NCBI GenBank assembly: GCA_007859995.1
Contig: SMSL01000005.1
Coordinates: forward strand, 1 to 64,000
Direction of reading: 5' to 3'
DNA length: 64,000 nucleotides
DNA from: Candidatus Brocadiaceae bacterium S225
Lineage (GTDB): Bacteria; Planctomycetota; Brocadiia; Brocadiales; Scalinduaceae
Part shown: one piece after another, positions 1-9,273 of the stretch
How the letters are laid out: each line of letters opens with the position of its first letter
How positions within the stretch are numbered: the stretch's first letter is position 1
The notes under the pieces: generated by a model
Databases searched by the model: none
The model's input: the letters and a program-made list of their open reading frames with translations, nothing else
What the model was told of the DNA's origin: nothing
Translations under genes and position numbers: made by a program

Positions 1-161
1 TGTGTAAGTACTTCTTTAATGCTTAAATCTGTAATTTTAACTGCCGCTTCCATGGCTTGTACATTACCAAATTTCCCGTCAATTAGGTAGCTTATACTAA
101 AGTTTTTTTCTGAGTTTTTTAACGAACGCAAGGGGTGTTTAACTGGGTGCTTACGTTGCAT
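1..161 (-). CDS. partial hypothetical protein, runs off left edge
   Basis: An open frame on the minus strand starts at ATG 161-159 and stays open to base 1, giving about 53 residues that begin MQRKHPVKHPLRSLKNSEKN. A short polybasic start is followed by a mixed segment with no motif I recognise. The stop codon lies outside the window, so length and family cannot be judged. It is separated from the BrnTA pair by about 77 bases. The open frame is short enough to occur by chance, so confidence is low. Confidence 0.3.
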   Translation of the reverse strand, partial: MQRKHPVKHPLRSLKNSEKNFSISYLIDGKFGNVQAMEAAVKITDLSIKEVLT

Positions 162-237
162 CTTCTTTTCCACAGTTATCACATATCATAAATTAAAACA
201 TTCCATTACTTTGTTTCATAGTTAATTATGGCTAATT

Positions 238-438
238 TTATTGTGCCATATCAGCTATTTCCTTGTCACTCTTTATGAGATTATTAACTATGGTTGATAC
301 ATCTTCTTGTCTCTTCTCGGCTATTTTTTCAACAAAAGAATAAGCTTCAGAATCCAGATAAACTGGTAGATTAAGCTTCACATCGGGCTTATAGAACTTG
401 CCCCGTTTTCCTTTTGAAAAATCATACTCTTTTTTCAT
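238..438 (-). CDS. brnA: BrnA/CopG-like antitoxin
   Basis: A 66-residue basic protein, second gene of a two-gene cassette. Its start overlaps the end of the preceding BrnT-like gene by four bases (ATGA), the usual arrangement of type II toxin-antitoxin operons. The C-terminal half (LDSEAYSFVEKIAEKRQ through the VSTIVNNLIKSDKE segment) looks like a ribbon-helix-helix DNA-binding domain, in which a short strand is followed by two helices. By family analogy it would bind the toxin and autorepress the operon. The assignment rests mostly on the adjacent BrnT; a generic CopG-type antitoxin label is equally safe. Confidence 0.7.
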   Translation of the reverse strand: MKKEYDFSKGKRGKFYKPDVKLNLPVYLDSEAYSFVEKIAEKRQEDVSTIVNNLIKSDKEIADMAQ

Positions 439-734
439 CGGTTTCCCTCCAAATATTGTTGTTTTTCCAGCCTTGTTGACTTTCGACTTGAGAAAATTCT
501 AATATTTACATTTGTAGCGTCTACTTCATTAAACGTGTGGTGAACCGCTATTACATTTCCGGTAGAAGCGCTTCCAAGTGTAATCCAACGATCCTCATAA
601 TCGCTATGTTTTGTATCGTAAATAGAAATTGCGAAAGGATCACGAAAAACAGTTGCAGCCTGTTCAAATCTTACCTTATGTTTTCTCCAGTTATTTATTG
701 CCTTGTTTGGGTCCCAATCAAAATTGTATTGCAA
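435..734 (-). CDS. brnT: BrnT-family ribonuclease toxin
   Basis: A 99-residue protein with the BrnT hallmarks: an N-terminal FDWDPNKAINNWRKHKVRF segment (the family's F-x-WD-x-x-K-x-x-x-N-x-x-K-H-x-V-x-F signature), a central DPF...D stretch, R-W-x-x-L-G, and a C-terminal RIFSSRKSTRLEKQQY segment resembling the I-R-x-x-S-A-R-x-A-x-x-x-E-x-x-x-Y signature. BrnT toxins are RelE-fold ribonucleases that arrest translation and are neutralised by BrnA. Here the alanine of the C-terminal SAR motif is serine. It is the first gene of the cassette and overlaps the antitoxin start by four bases. Confidence 0.85.
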   Translation of the reverse strand: MQYNFDWDPNKAINNWRKHKVRFEQAATVFRDPFAISIYDTKHSDYEDRWITLGSASTGNVIAVHHTFNEVDATNVNIRIFSSRKSTRLEKQQYLEGNR

Positions 735-931
735 AATATTTTAATCCTCAATGTTTAAGCGAAGGCGGGACGAACAAATAATCATAAAGACCTGTATACC
801 ATCACTATTGTAATAATATTCAATTTAGCAACAAGTACAAGGAAACATACATGTCAAAACCGTACTCTATAAATAGAAGAGTAACATGTCAAGTGTGTTA
901 CTTGAGAAAAGTCCTTAAGTATCCCAACTCC

Positions 932-2323
932 CTATTTAATAACCTTCCCTTCCATTTGCCAAGGGATATCGATTCCCATACGATCCAGGACAGTAGGTGT
1001 TACATCCATTATTTGCAGATCATCTCGCCTTTCAGAATGATATACGTTATCGCCACTCATTACAAATATTCCGTGTTGAGAGTGGTTTGCGTCATCCGCG
1101 CCTGTATCATTCTCATTCGTCCACAGAGTATTGTGTCCTACACTGCCAATAGACCTCCAGGCCAGGTCTCCATAATAGACAATTAAATCTGGTGGTATAT
1201 TCCTGCATTCTGTGTAGATATCCTCAGGTTTAAAGACCCTGGTGTTTATTTTCTGGCCTGTTTTATCTCGCTGATCTTCAAGTGCCGTTATTAATTCATT
1301 CCTGAAAAATTCATAATTCTGTTTCGGGATTACTCCTCTCGGCTCACGGCCTTTTACATTAAAGAACAGGCGTCCGTAGTAGCCTCCCTCACCCCACACC
1401 ATGGTTTTATCCCAGTCAATCAGGTGTTTGCTGACTTGAGTAACTTCATCGGGGTAATGTACCAGCTTCAAGTATCCATTATTTATCAGCCACTCGTTTA
1501 TGCAGATCCCGCCTTCCATCAACATGGCGCCGTGGTCAGATACAATCAAGGTAATGGTATCATCGTCCAGTAGTGCAAGAGTACGACCAATTTCTTCATC
1601 TACATATTTGTAGTAGTCAAATATGACATTCTCATATTTATTACCCGGAAGGTATTCCAGATGTCTGTTGTCGAAGAATCTCCAGAAGGCGTGTTGTATC
1701 CTGTCCGTCCCCATCTCCACCATCATGAGGAAATCCCAATCTTCATTTTGTATAAAATGTCTGGTGAGCTTAAATCTCTTTCTTGTCATTTCATAGATTG
1801 TATGTAGAACCTGCTCTTTTTCCACACCCCTGAAATCTTTTACGTCCAGTATATAGCCTTCTGTAATCCTTTCTACCTCATGCTTTAGCCCGTCAGGCCA
1901 GGTATACTGATGGTTTTTGTCCGGTGTAAGGAAGCCGCTTATCATTAATCCATTGTGAACAGGTTTGAGAGGGTATGTCAGTGGTACGCCGATGATGATA
2001 GGTCTTTTACCGTGCCGCGCAAGTATATTCCAGATGGTCTCTTCCTTAACGGTGTTAGAATCCGCAAAATGCAGACCTTCGTAATCATAATTGATTCTAT
2101 TCCTGAAACCATAGATTCCCAGCTTGCCGGGGTTTGTGCTTGTGACCATTGATGCCCATGCTGGACATGTGATTGCGGGTATCGTACTCTCCAGCTTGCC
2201 GGAAATGCCATTTGAAACAAGATGTTTTATATTAGGCAGGTCATCAAGCCACTTATCGAAGACCAGTTCCGGTGGAGCCGCGTCCAAGCCAAAAATTATT
2301 ACTTTTCGTTTAGATAAATTCAT
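932..2323 (-). CDS. AlkP-superfamily phosphodiesterase/phosphatase
   Basis: A 463-residue protein of the type I phosphodiesterase/nucleotide pyrophosphatase branch of the alkaline phosphatase superfamily. Visible metal and catalytic positions: D14 in IFGLDAAPP, a candidate nucleophile T52 in AITCPAW, D207 and H211 in GTDRIQHAFW, D263-H264 in VSDHGA, and H417 in HSQHGIF. No signal peptide is seen, so it is probably cytoplasmic. Its ATG overlaps the stop of the DUF362 gene by one base (TAATG), which points to translational coupling, and the MEMO-family gene lies directly upstream. The substrate is unknown; nucleotide, phospholipid or phosphonate diesters are all possible for this branch. Confidence 0.8.
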   Translation of the reverse strand: MNLSKRKVIIFGLDAAPPELVFDKWLDDLPNIKHLVSNGISGKLESTIPAITCPAWASMVTSTNPGKLGIYGFRNRINYDYEGLHFADSNTVKEETIWNILARHGKRPIIIGVPLTYPLKPVHNGLMISGFLTPDKNHQYTWPDGLKHEVERITEGYILDVKDFRGVEKEQVLHTIYEMTRKRFKLTRHFIQNEDWDFLMMVEMGTDRIQHAFWRFFDNRHLEYLPGNKYENVIFDYYKYVDEEIGRTLALLDDDTITLIVSDHGAMLMEGGICINEWLINNGYLKLVHYPDEVTQVSKHLIDWDKTMVWGEGGYYGRLFFNVKGREPRGVIPKQNYEFFRNELITALEDQRDKTGQKINTRVFKPEDIYTECRNIPPDLIVYYGDLAWRSIGSVGHNTLWTNENDTGADDANHSQHGIFVMSGDNVYHSERRDDLQIMDVTPTVLDRMGIDIPWQMEGKVIK

Positions 2324-3408
2324 TAATCAGAGGTAACATTTTCCAGATCATAATCAAGGTTACCTAAACCGATTTGATGGGCATGATTAAGCTGCACGGT
2401 ATAATCAATCTCCGGCCAGATATGTCTGAAATAATCTTTTCCGGTGTGTTCGTTTATTAAATCTATAGTCGCTTTTTCAACAGCAACCGGGTCTCTTGAT
2501 ACAACGATACCGATATCAGGTATATCCGGTTCAAAGGGCTTGTCCATACAGTCACAATGTTTCGTAATGTGTGTAAGGAAGTTAAAAAACGCCGCTTTCT
2601 CCTTCTTCTCATTTAAAATTGCAAGGCAATATTCCGCAACCTTTTTCTGTAAATTTGCCGTGTCTTCATCCCATGCAATCTTAACCGCGCCGAATTGACA
2701 GACTGCAAGACATTCTCCGCAGCCGATACATTTCTCCGGGTCAATCACTGCAGTATCCTTATCCATGTTGATTGCATCTGCGGGGCACCAGACCTGACAC
2801 ACCTTGCATGTTGTACAATTTTTGCTGATAATTTGAGGTATCACACCGGAGTGCTGAGCTAATTTACCCCCCCTTGCAGACAACCCCATACCAACATTTT
2901 TAAATGTCGCTCCCATGCCTGTAGCAAGATGTCCTGTAACGTGTGCAATAGAAATAATGACATTTGAAGCCTTTGCCACGCCGGAAATATAAGCGTTTTT
3001 GCACAATTTTTGATTAATAGGGACAATGTAATTGTGCTCACCAAAAAGTCCGTCTCCAATAACAACAGGAGCACCTGTGTTTTCTATGGTAAATCCATGC
3101 TCATGAGCAAGCACTAAATGGTCTATTGCATTGGTGCGTTGCCCTACATATAACGTATTCGTTTCAACCAGGAAAGGCTTGCCGCCGTTTAACTTTACTT
3201 TATCCACAGCAGCTTTGATTATTGGGGGTTTAAGGTGGCCAATATTTCCCTTTTCTCCAAAACTGGTCTTTACCGCAACCATGTCACCTCGTTTGACCAT
3301 GTTCCCAAGTCCGGCAGCATCGTAAAGAAGCTTCACTTTTTCAGCTAGTGACGCAAGTGATTCATCGCTCCTGGTTTTAATAAAAAATACCTTACTCTTT
3401 TTTCCCAT
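2323..3408 (-). CDS. DUF362 protein with 2[4Fe-4S] ferredoxin domain
   Basis: DUF362 N-terminal domain (MGKKSKVFFIKTRSDESL onward; KTSFGEKGN; HVTGHLATGMGATFKNVGMG) with an inserted bacterial ferredoxin pair: CTTCKVCQVWCPAD and CIGCGECLAVCQFGA, eight cysteines for two [4Fe-4S] clusters. DUF362 proteins are iron-sulfur proteins of unsettled biochemical role. I chose ATG at 3408 because family members usually begin close to a K-V-Y/F-F motif. A GTG at 3486, directly after the MEMO stop, would add 26 residues; neither start has a clear ribosome-binding site. It lies between the MEMO and phosphodiesterase genes in one operon. Confidence 0.8.
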   Translation of the reverse strand: MGKKSKVFFIKTRSDESLASLAEKVKLLYDAAGLGNMVKRGDMVAVKTSFGEKGNIGHLKPPIIKAAVDKVKLNGGKPFLVETNTLYVGQRTNAIDHLVLAHEHGFTIENTGAPVVIGDGLFGEHNYIVPINQKLCKNAYISGVAKASNVIISIAHVTGHLATGMGATFKNVGMGLSARGGKLAQHSGVIPQIISKNCTTCKVCQVWCPADAINMDKDTAVIDPEKCIGCGECLAVCQFGAVKIAWDEDTANLQKKVAEYCLAILNEKKEKAAFFNFLTHITKHCDCMDKPFEPDIPDIGIVVSRDPVAVEKATIDLINEHTGKDYFRHIWPEIDYTVQLNHAHQIGLGNLDYDLENVTSD

Positions 3409-3486
3409 TTTAAATATTGTTAACGCTTTTCTTTGTCGAATTGGAAGATATACTTGAATGGCTTTCTGTTGCGCCCCTTTGAACAC

Positions 3487-4677
3487 TTAATAGAATGACA
3501 TGCTGGCGAATGATACTGTTGAATTGGTCTCGTCCGCGTATTGAGAGTATTTAAGAAGCTTGCTTCTATTAGCATCAATAACATTCAGCAGAGTATTAAT
3601 AGCCGGGTATCCACATATTTTCCTACTATTCTGGTCTTTCTGTATCGAATTGTTAAATCCCTCTACATCCAGATTTTCAACATATTTCAGCATATCAGTG
3701 TCTTCGGAACGTAATTTATCGAGATATGTGTCGTCCTGAAGTTCCGTGTCGCCAAACCGGGAACCGACATGTGCAAGGTCGACACTTGCAATTATACAGA
3801 TTTTCTTTCCGCTCTCCTTAATTGTATCCTTGAGTGAAGAGACAAATTCCTCAAATTGAGAAGGCGGCACGGAACAAGTGTTATTACCGTCTGCTTCACC
3901 AAATGAGGAACAGAGTATCGGGATTATCTTGAAATTCTTTTTCTGGTGATAAAGGTATTTAAGGAATACCGCCTGAAATCCGATTGAGTGTTCGTCTCTG
4001 TGGACAAATTCGTCTTCAAAATAATCAGTCTTACTCTTTTTTTGTAATGAATTGAGGAACTCTTTGTCTGTTTCTACATTACCAAATGGTGTCTCAAAGG
4101 TCTTATCCGTCAGGACAAAAAGATTATTAGTTCCCGTATGAGCAATACCAAGTATTATAAAAAGTTCGGCGTCTGACGATTCTGCAATCTCCTTGTATGC
4201 CCAGGCAAAACATGGCCCCCCACATCCTAAATCAATATGCGGTGCTATTACTCCCTTTAACCCTTTGGTCTGGGTGGATTGCGATGGCATGCCTGGGCCA
4301 TCTGAGGATAGGAAAAAACCGTCTATCTGGTCCTTTAATTTCTCTTTGTCCGCTTCGTATGCAGTGCCTGCATGCGCGTCCTTGCGTATGTCCGAATTCC
4401 TGAAATCATCTTTCAGCTTTTTAATGAAATCTCTGGATCGGCTATTATCTAAAAGAAAGTTTTTATCCAGTTCCTCTATTACCTGTTGAATTATTCCCTG
4501 AATATCACCTTTGCCATGTCTCTGTATATATATTTCCTGTATGTCCTTTATGGAGTGATTGCCGTCAAAGTAATAGACAATGTTGTCAAAAACTTCACGA
4601 GGAACAAAAGAGTTCCTGGTATTAAACGGGTCTCTGAGACATACAGTCGGTTTCCCGGACATATCAATAGGAAACAC
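3487..4677 (-). CDS. MEMO-family protein (AmmeMemoRadiSam system protein B)
   Basis: A 396-residue protein. Residues from about 140 to the end match the MEMO1 fold (VIAPHIDLGCGGPCFAWAYK; IILGIAHTGTNN; EHSIGFQAVFLKYL; CIIASVDLAHVGSRFGD), related to class III extradiol dioxygenases. The conserved histidines in APHID, GIAHTG and DLAHVG are the expected metal or active-site positions. The N-terminal 130 residues are extra compared with stand-alone MEMO proteins and carry no motif I recognise. In many genomes MEMO proteins accompany an AMMECR1 protein and a radical SAM enzyme; neither partner is in this window. The stop abuts the alternative GTG start of the DUF362 gene. Confidence 0.8.
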   Translation of the reverse strand: MFPIDMSGKPTVCLRDPFNTRNSFVPREVFDNIVYYFDGNHSIKDIQEIYIQRHGKGDIQGIIQQVIEELDKNFLLDNSRSRDFIKKLKDDFRNSDIRKDAHAGTAYEADKEKLKDQIDGFFLSSDGPGMPSQSTQTKGLKGVIAPHIDLGCGGPCFAWAYKEIAESSDAELFIILGIAHTGTNNLFVLTDKTFETPFGNVETDKEFLNSLQKKSKTDYFEDEFVHRDEHSIGFQAVFLKYLYHQKKNFKIIPILCSSFGEADGNNTCSVPPSQFEEFVSSLKDTIKESGKKICIIASVDLAHVGSRFGDTELQDDTYLDKLRSEDTDMLKYVENLDVEGFNNSIQKDQNSRKICGYPAINTLLNVIDANRSKLLKYSQYADETNSTVSFASMSFY

Positions 4678-4781
4678 ATCTATTAAACGTAATTTTGGGT
4701 ATTCCAGAATTTAGCTCCTTTCACTCGCTAACTTCCTCATAAAAAGCAAAAACGCCTACTTGTCCGCCAGACTTTGCTGCA

Positions 4782-5441
4782 CTATGTTAACACCTTTAGC
4801 TCGGCAGATAAAGACTCTGACTGTTTAGTAATTATTACATATCCGCCTTCTCGAAACATACCGGCATTGAAGACTAAGGTATTTTCTATTGTATCACTTC
4901 CTCTTGCCTCGTGGATGTGTCCGCTCAATGCGATATCAGGCTTGTGTTTTAGAATAAAATTGCGGACGCTCTGACTTCCTACATGGACACCGGCGGATAT
5001 AATATCAAGCTTCGTATCTTTTGGCGGCATATGCGGTACCATGATTTTGAATTTAGTGTTCCTTACCTTACCAATGCCCTCGAGTAGAAAAGTCTCAATC
5101 TCATCTTCGCTGAATTCGGTAGGGGTATTGAAAGGTGTGGGGTTTGATCCGCCTACACCAAATATTCCTATATCGTCCCTTATGAAACCATTTCGGTGAA
5201 GGTTGATGCCTTTTTCTGTCAGGTAATCGTTAACCTCCGGCTGATCCAGATTTCCTAATTGGGCTAATACATTCTTGTTGTACTTCATTATTTCATCAAT
5301 TACCTTTTTTGCCTCTTTTCGACCATTAAAGTTAGTCAAATCACCGGTAACTATTACAAGATCTGCATTTTCCAGCTCATTCTTCAAGGGTATCAAATTG
5401 CTGAAATCTTCATGGATGTCGCCAATAGATATTATTTTCAT
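4782..5441 (-). CDS. calcineurin-like metallophosphoesterase
   Basis: A 219-residue single-domain phosphoesterase. The dinuclear metal motifs appear in order: D-x-H in SIGDIHEDF, GDLTNFNG, G-N-x-D in QLGNLDQPE (aspartate in place of the usual histidine of GNHE), H in MVPHMPP and GHIHEARG near the C terminus. It resembles the YfcE/YmdB-like small phosphodiesterases. The gene starts at ATG 5441 and lies 104 bases upstream of the MEMO gene on the same strand, so it probably heads that operon. The substrate cannot be told from sequence. Confidence 0.8.
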   Translation of the reverse strand: MKIISIGDIHEDFSNLIPLKNELENADLVIVTGDLTNFNGRKEAKKVIDEIMKYNKNVLAQLGNLDQPEVNDYLTEKGINLHRNGFIRDDIGIFGVGGSNPTPFNTPTEFSEDEIETFLLEGIGKVRNTKFKIMVPHMPPKDTKLDIISAGVHVGSQSVRNFILKHKPDIALSGHIHEARGSDTIENTLVFNAGMFREGGYVIITKQSESLSAELKVLT

Positions 5442-5529
5442 TTGCTATTTAGATATAAGTCACCTAAATTCAACATATTAACAATCCTGAAAAAAATGTT
5501 CAAGATATTCTTTTCAGGGCTGTTTTATG

Positions 5530-5558
5530 TTGACGCTAAAAAATAGTTTTGATAGTAT
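5530..5558 (+). promoter_or_regulatory. putative sigma70 promoter for HEAT-repeat gene
   Basis: TTGACG (5530-5535), a 17-base spacer, then TAGTAT (5553-5558). This is about 84 bases upstream of the first possible start of the HEAT-repeat gene in the divergent gap after the metallophosphoesterase gene. A further TATAAT-like hexamer at about 5567 could serve an overlapping promoter. Confidence 0.4.
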
Positions 5559-5668
5559 TAAAATTTTATAATGAAGATAAAATCAATACACTAATCTCAG
5601 GTTGTATAACCTTTTCATATTTAGGAGAGAACTACGCATAAGTGTTGATCTCCTCGGCAGATAAATGG

Positions 5669-7753
5669 ATGAAAAAATATTGTTTGTCTATACTTGCTTT
5701 AGCAAGTATATCAATTTGTAGTTGTCTGATAGTAACTGAAAATAGAGTTGTTGATGCCAATGAAGAGAAGTTGTCCAAACAAACATCACAGGAAATTTCA
5801 CCTGAGCTGAGAATTAAGATTGATGAGTGGATGAAGCTTTTATATTCAGAGGATTCCGCAATACGCACGTCTGCGGTCATTTCATTATTGGGACTTAACC
5901 TTTCCACTGTTTATGATTCGTTAATTGACATCCTTAAAAATTCCGACAATGATGATGTCCGTATCTCACTGATTAAAGCATTTGGTTTTGCCGGTGATGA
6001 CAGCAGGGCATTAGATTGTATGATTAATTTGCTTACCAGTGAAAATAAGGAGATGAGAATTGCTTCTGCTGATGCATTGGGAAACATCAGGACAAAAAAG
6101 GCGATAGATGAGATGGCAGGCGTACTCCTGGATAATCGCAAACCGGTTGAATCCCGCATCCTTATTACGGGTGCCTTGGCAAAGACCCGTTCACGTGAGG
6201 CAGTGAAACCACTAATAGATGTATTAGAATCTGATAATAACGATTTGCAGGCTGCGGCTCATGACGCATTAGTGGAGATTACAAAACAATCTAACAGTAA
6301 AGCAAACTCTTTCTGGCAAGAGTGGTGGGAAAGAAATAAGGTTAAAACAAGGGAGCAGTGGCTAGAGGATATTGTTGACAAGCTTGAAGGAGGGTTTAAG
6401 AAGCTTAAAGCAGAAAACAATTTATTGAAGGAAGAGATAGTCAGGCAGACTATAAAAACCTTAAAAACAGGTAAAGAAAAGGATGACATCAGGCCATTAA
6501 TTGATGCCTTAAAAAGTGAATATCAGGCGGTAAGGATTTATGCTGCAGGTGAACTGGCAAATCATAAAGACCCTGAAGTTGTCAAAATATTTGTTGATTT
6601 GATTTCAGATGCTGATACAGAGATACGTGTTCTGGCAGTAAATGTTCTTGGAAAAATTGGCGGAGTATCTGAACTGAAAAATTTAATATCGGCACTGCAG
6701 GACAAAGAAGCCAGGGTAAGGGAGAGCGCAGCAATGTCCCTGGGCAAACTGGGTCAGAAAGAAGCAGTATTTGATCTGTTAACCGCCTTAAGCGACCCTG
6801 CCAACAGTGTAGTATGCGCGGCGGCAGAAGCCCTTGGCGAGCTAAAGGCAGATAAAGCAGTAGAGCCATTAATCAACCTGTTTTCGAATAATGATCCTAA
6901 GGTGAGGGAATCAGCAATAGTTGCCCTTGGCAAGTTTCAGGATAACAGAGCGATTGAGCCCCTGATTAATTCACTGAAAGATAAAGAAGAAAGGGTGAGA
7001 TGGTATGCTGCAGACGCTCTGGGAAAAACAGGAACAAAAAGGGCTGTTTTGCCTTTGATTGCCTTACTTTCTGATGAGAGTGCTCGTGTTCGTGAATCAA
7101 CGGCAGCGGCCTTAGGGTTAATCGGTGATGAGATTGCGGTTGAACCTTTAATCAAGCTGCTAAAGGATACAGATAATAGAGCTGCAGAAAAAGCAGCCGA
7201 TATGCTTCTTTCTATAAAGTGTGGGTCTTTTGTATTACTTGATAGTATCGTTAACGCCTTTTATGCCGAAGAAGATTACAAAAGAGCGAAAGTGATATTA
7301 AAGAAACAAATCGAAGACTATAAAGGTGTGCCTGAATACGACTATGCATTGTGGCAAAGTAAAAAAAGGTTGGCGAAATTGTATTTCTCAGATAATGATT
7401 GCCAAAAGGCCACTTTGCTCTATGAAGAACTTGTCACGCATTTTGATAATAACATGGAAATGAAACATGAACTGGTACATTGTCTGAAAGAAGCAAAGCA
7501 ATATGACAAACTGTTAAGCTTTTTATCATTATGGGTAGAAAGTTCCTTGGCAGATAACCATTTGTGGTGGTCTGAGATATATGAGGTTGTCAAAGGATTA
7601 TATCAAGAGGGTTCTTATGAAAGAGTGAGAACACTTGTAGATGCTTTCGAAAAAAAAACCTCATATTTGGGAGGTCCTGAATTGAAATCCAGGTTTTATG
7701 ACTTGAGGAAAAAAAGTATGGCAGCGATCTCACCTCAAGCTGAAAAGTCTTGA
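5669..7753 (+). CDS. exported HEAT-repeat protein
   Basis: About 694 residues. The N terminus (MKKYCLSILALASISICSC) is a signal peptide with a possible lipobox cysteine. The middle carries tandem HEAT/PBS-lyase-like repeats of about 31 residues with the recurring R-x-x-A-x-x-A-L-G-x-x-G core: one block at residues 70-210, a short coiled linker, then about seven repeats between 270 and 510. The last 190 residues look like TPR-type helices (KKRLAKLYFSDNDCQKATLLYEELVTHF). Such proteins act as periplasmic or envelope scaffolds; the partner is unknown. A GTG at 5642 in frame would add nine residues before the signal peptide, so ATG 5669 is preferred. A strong terminator follows. Confidence 0.8.
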   Translation: MKKYCLSILALASISICSCLIVTENRVVDANEEKLSKQTSQEISPELRIKIDEWMKLLYSEDSAIRTSAVISLLGLNLSTVYDSLIDILKNSDNDDVRISLIKAFGFAGDDSRALDCMINLLTSENKEMRIASADALGNIRTKKAIDEMAGVLLDNRKPVESRILITGALAKTRSREAVKPLIDVLESDNNDLQAAAHDALVEITKQSNSKANSFWQEWWERNKVKTREQWLEDIVDKLEGGFKKLKAENNLLKEEIVRQTIKTLKTGKEKDDIRPLIDALKSEYQAVRIYAAGELANHKDPEVVKIFVDLISDADTEIRVLAVNVLGKIGGVSELKNLISALQDKEARVRESAAMSLGKLGQKEAVFDLLTALSDPANSVVCAAAEALGELKADKAVEPLINLFSNNDPKVRESAIVALGKFQDNRAIEPLINSLKDKEERVRWYAADALGKTGTKRAVLPLIALLSDESARVRESTAAALGLIGDEIAVEPLIKLLKDTDNRAAEKAADMLLSIKCGSFVLLDSIVNAFYAEEDYKRAKVILKKQIEDYKGVPEYDYALWQSKKRLAKLYFSDNDCQKATLLYEELVTHFDNNMEMKHELVHCLKEAKQYDKLLSFLSLWVESSLADNHLWWSEIYEVVKGLYQEGSYERVRTLVDAFEKKTSYLGGPELKSRFYDLRKKSMAAISPQAEKS

Positions 7754-7784
7754 ACGTATATTAATTTTATATAAGAGTGCGAGA

Positions 7785-7824
7785 AACACGGAATGACGCA
7801 GTATAACGTTATTTCGTGTTTTTT
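7785..7824 (+). terminator. rho-independent terminator after HEAT-repeat gene
   Basis: A 14-base-pair stem (7785-7798 with 7807-7820, two G-T pairs), an 8-base loop, and a run of T ending at 7824. It separates the HEAT-repeat gene from trkA. Confidence 0.75.
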
Positions 7825-7868
7825 GTATTAACCCTTTTCCTCAAAGACTTAACTTAAAAAGGTTATAG

Positions 7869-9227
7869 ATGAAAATTCTCATAATTGGGGCAGGTGCTGT
7901 AGGATTCAGTATTGCGAAACAGTTATCAGCGGAAGGGCATGACATATCAGTAGTTGATGAGAACCCCGAATTATCCAGGAAAATTTCTGAAAAACTGGAT
8001 GTCTCGGTGATTACCGGTAATGGTACTTCTCCCAGTGTCTTGGAATCTGCCGGTGTACAAGAAGCACATATGGTATTAGCCGTAACCACCAGTGATGAGG
8101 TCAATATTGTCACTTGCATCATTGCCAGTAAATACGGTAACGATAAAAAAATCAAGATCGCCAGGATTAGAAACGGTGAATTTACCGGTAATAAATCAAT
8201 TTTTGAACATAATGGATTCTGTGTTGATCATATGATCAATCCGGAGCAGGTTATTGTTGAATCGATTATTAAGATTTTAGAGACTCCGGGGGCAACATTT
8301 GCGGTTGACTTTCTCATTGGTGATGTTGTTTTAAGAGGGTTTCATGTCCCTGAGGATGCTCCGCTTGTGGGTTTGACGTTTTCAGAACTGGAAGAGACTG
8401 AGTATACAGATTCATTCTTGATCGTATATATCCAACGTGATGATGAGATGATTACGCCGTCGCATAGTACTACAATATTATCAGATGATAATATTTTTGT
8501 ACTTATATCGAAAACAGGATTACCATATTTTCTGCCAATGGTTAACAGAAGGGCGGATGAGGTGGAAAAGGTAATTATATATAAGGCGAGTCGTATGGGT
8601 ATGCTGCTTGCCAAAAGGCTCGAAAACAGCCCGATTGCCGTAACAATAATTGAACCGGAAAAAGATAAGGCTGTAATGGCAGCAGCCTCTTTAAGGACTG
8701 CAGTTGTTTTACATGGTGATGCTACTGAAATAGATGTGCTTAAAGATGCGGATGTCGCAACTGCGGACATATTTATTGCCCTTTCAGAAAATGAACAGAC
8801 CAATCTGCTTACAGCCTTGCTGGCAAAAAAGAATGGTGCAAAGAAGACGATTGTGCTTACCAATGAACCGGAATTGGTACATATAATTAAACAAATTGAT
8901 GTTGATGTGGTTGTAAATCCAAGGTTGGTGACAGCGAGTTATATACTTAAGCACATAAGGAGAGGACAGATACAGTCAATAGCCAAGTTAGGCGACAGCG
9001 AGGCGGAAGCGATTGAATTGATCGCCGAAGAGGGCTCTGAAATCGTAAAGAAACCTCTTAAGAAGATCCGGTTTCCAAAGAAATCTATCCTGGGCGCTAT
9101 TGTAAGAAACAATACAATGCTCCTTCCCAAAGGTATTGAAGCTATTAATCCCGGGGAAAGTGTTATTGTGTTCACCCTCCCTGATGACATAGAAAGGGTT
9201 CAGGCTCTTTTCAGCGTAAAGAAATAG
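7869..9227 (+). CDS. trkA: Trk potassium uptake system NAD-binding protein TrkA
   Basis: A 452-residue cytoplasmic gating subunit with the duplicated RCK layout: N-terminal Rossmann domain with the dinucleotide motif IIGAGAVGFSIAKQL, an RCK-C domain at about 140-220, a second Rossmann-like domain near 230 in which the glycine motif is degenerate (IIYKASRMGMLLAKRL), and a final RCK-C domain. Length is typical of full TrkA. It binds NAD(H)/ATP and controls the TrkH pore. trkH follows 46 bases downstream, so the two form an operon for K+ uptake. Confidence 0.95.
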   Translation: MKILIIGAGAVGFSIAKQLSAEGHDISVVDENPELSRKISEKLDVSVITGNGTSPSVLESAGVQEAHMVLAVTTSDEVNIVTCIIASKYGNDKKIKIARIRNGEFTGNKSIFEHNGFCVDHMINPEQVIVESIIKILETPGATFAVDFLIGDVVLRGFHVPEDAPLVGLTFSELEETEYTDSFLIVYIQRDDEMITPSHSTTILSDDNIFVLISKTGLPYFLPMVNRRADEVEKVIIYKASRMGMLLAKRLENSPIAVTIIEPEKDKAVMAAASLRTAVVLHGDATEIDVLKDADVATADIFIALSENEQTNLLTALLAKKNGAKKTIVLTNEPELVHIIKQIDVDVVVNPRLVTASYILKHIRRGQIQSIAKLGDSEAEAIELIAEEGSEIVKKPLKKIRFPKKSILGAIVRNNTMLLPKGIEAINPGESVIVFTLPDDIERVQALFSVKK

Positions 9228-9273
9228 AAATACATTTTTTGTAAATTTTTCCTGACAAATCCTCTATCAAAAC

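Noticed and set aside
851-1186. 111-residue plus-strand frame at the end of the phosphodiesterase gene
   Set aside because: It overlaps the well-supported minus-strand phosphodiesterase gene antisense and has no motif or start signal.
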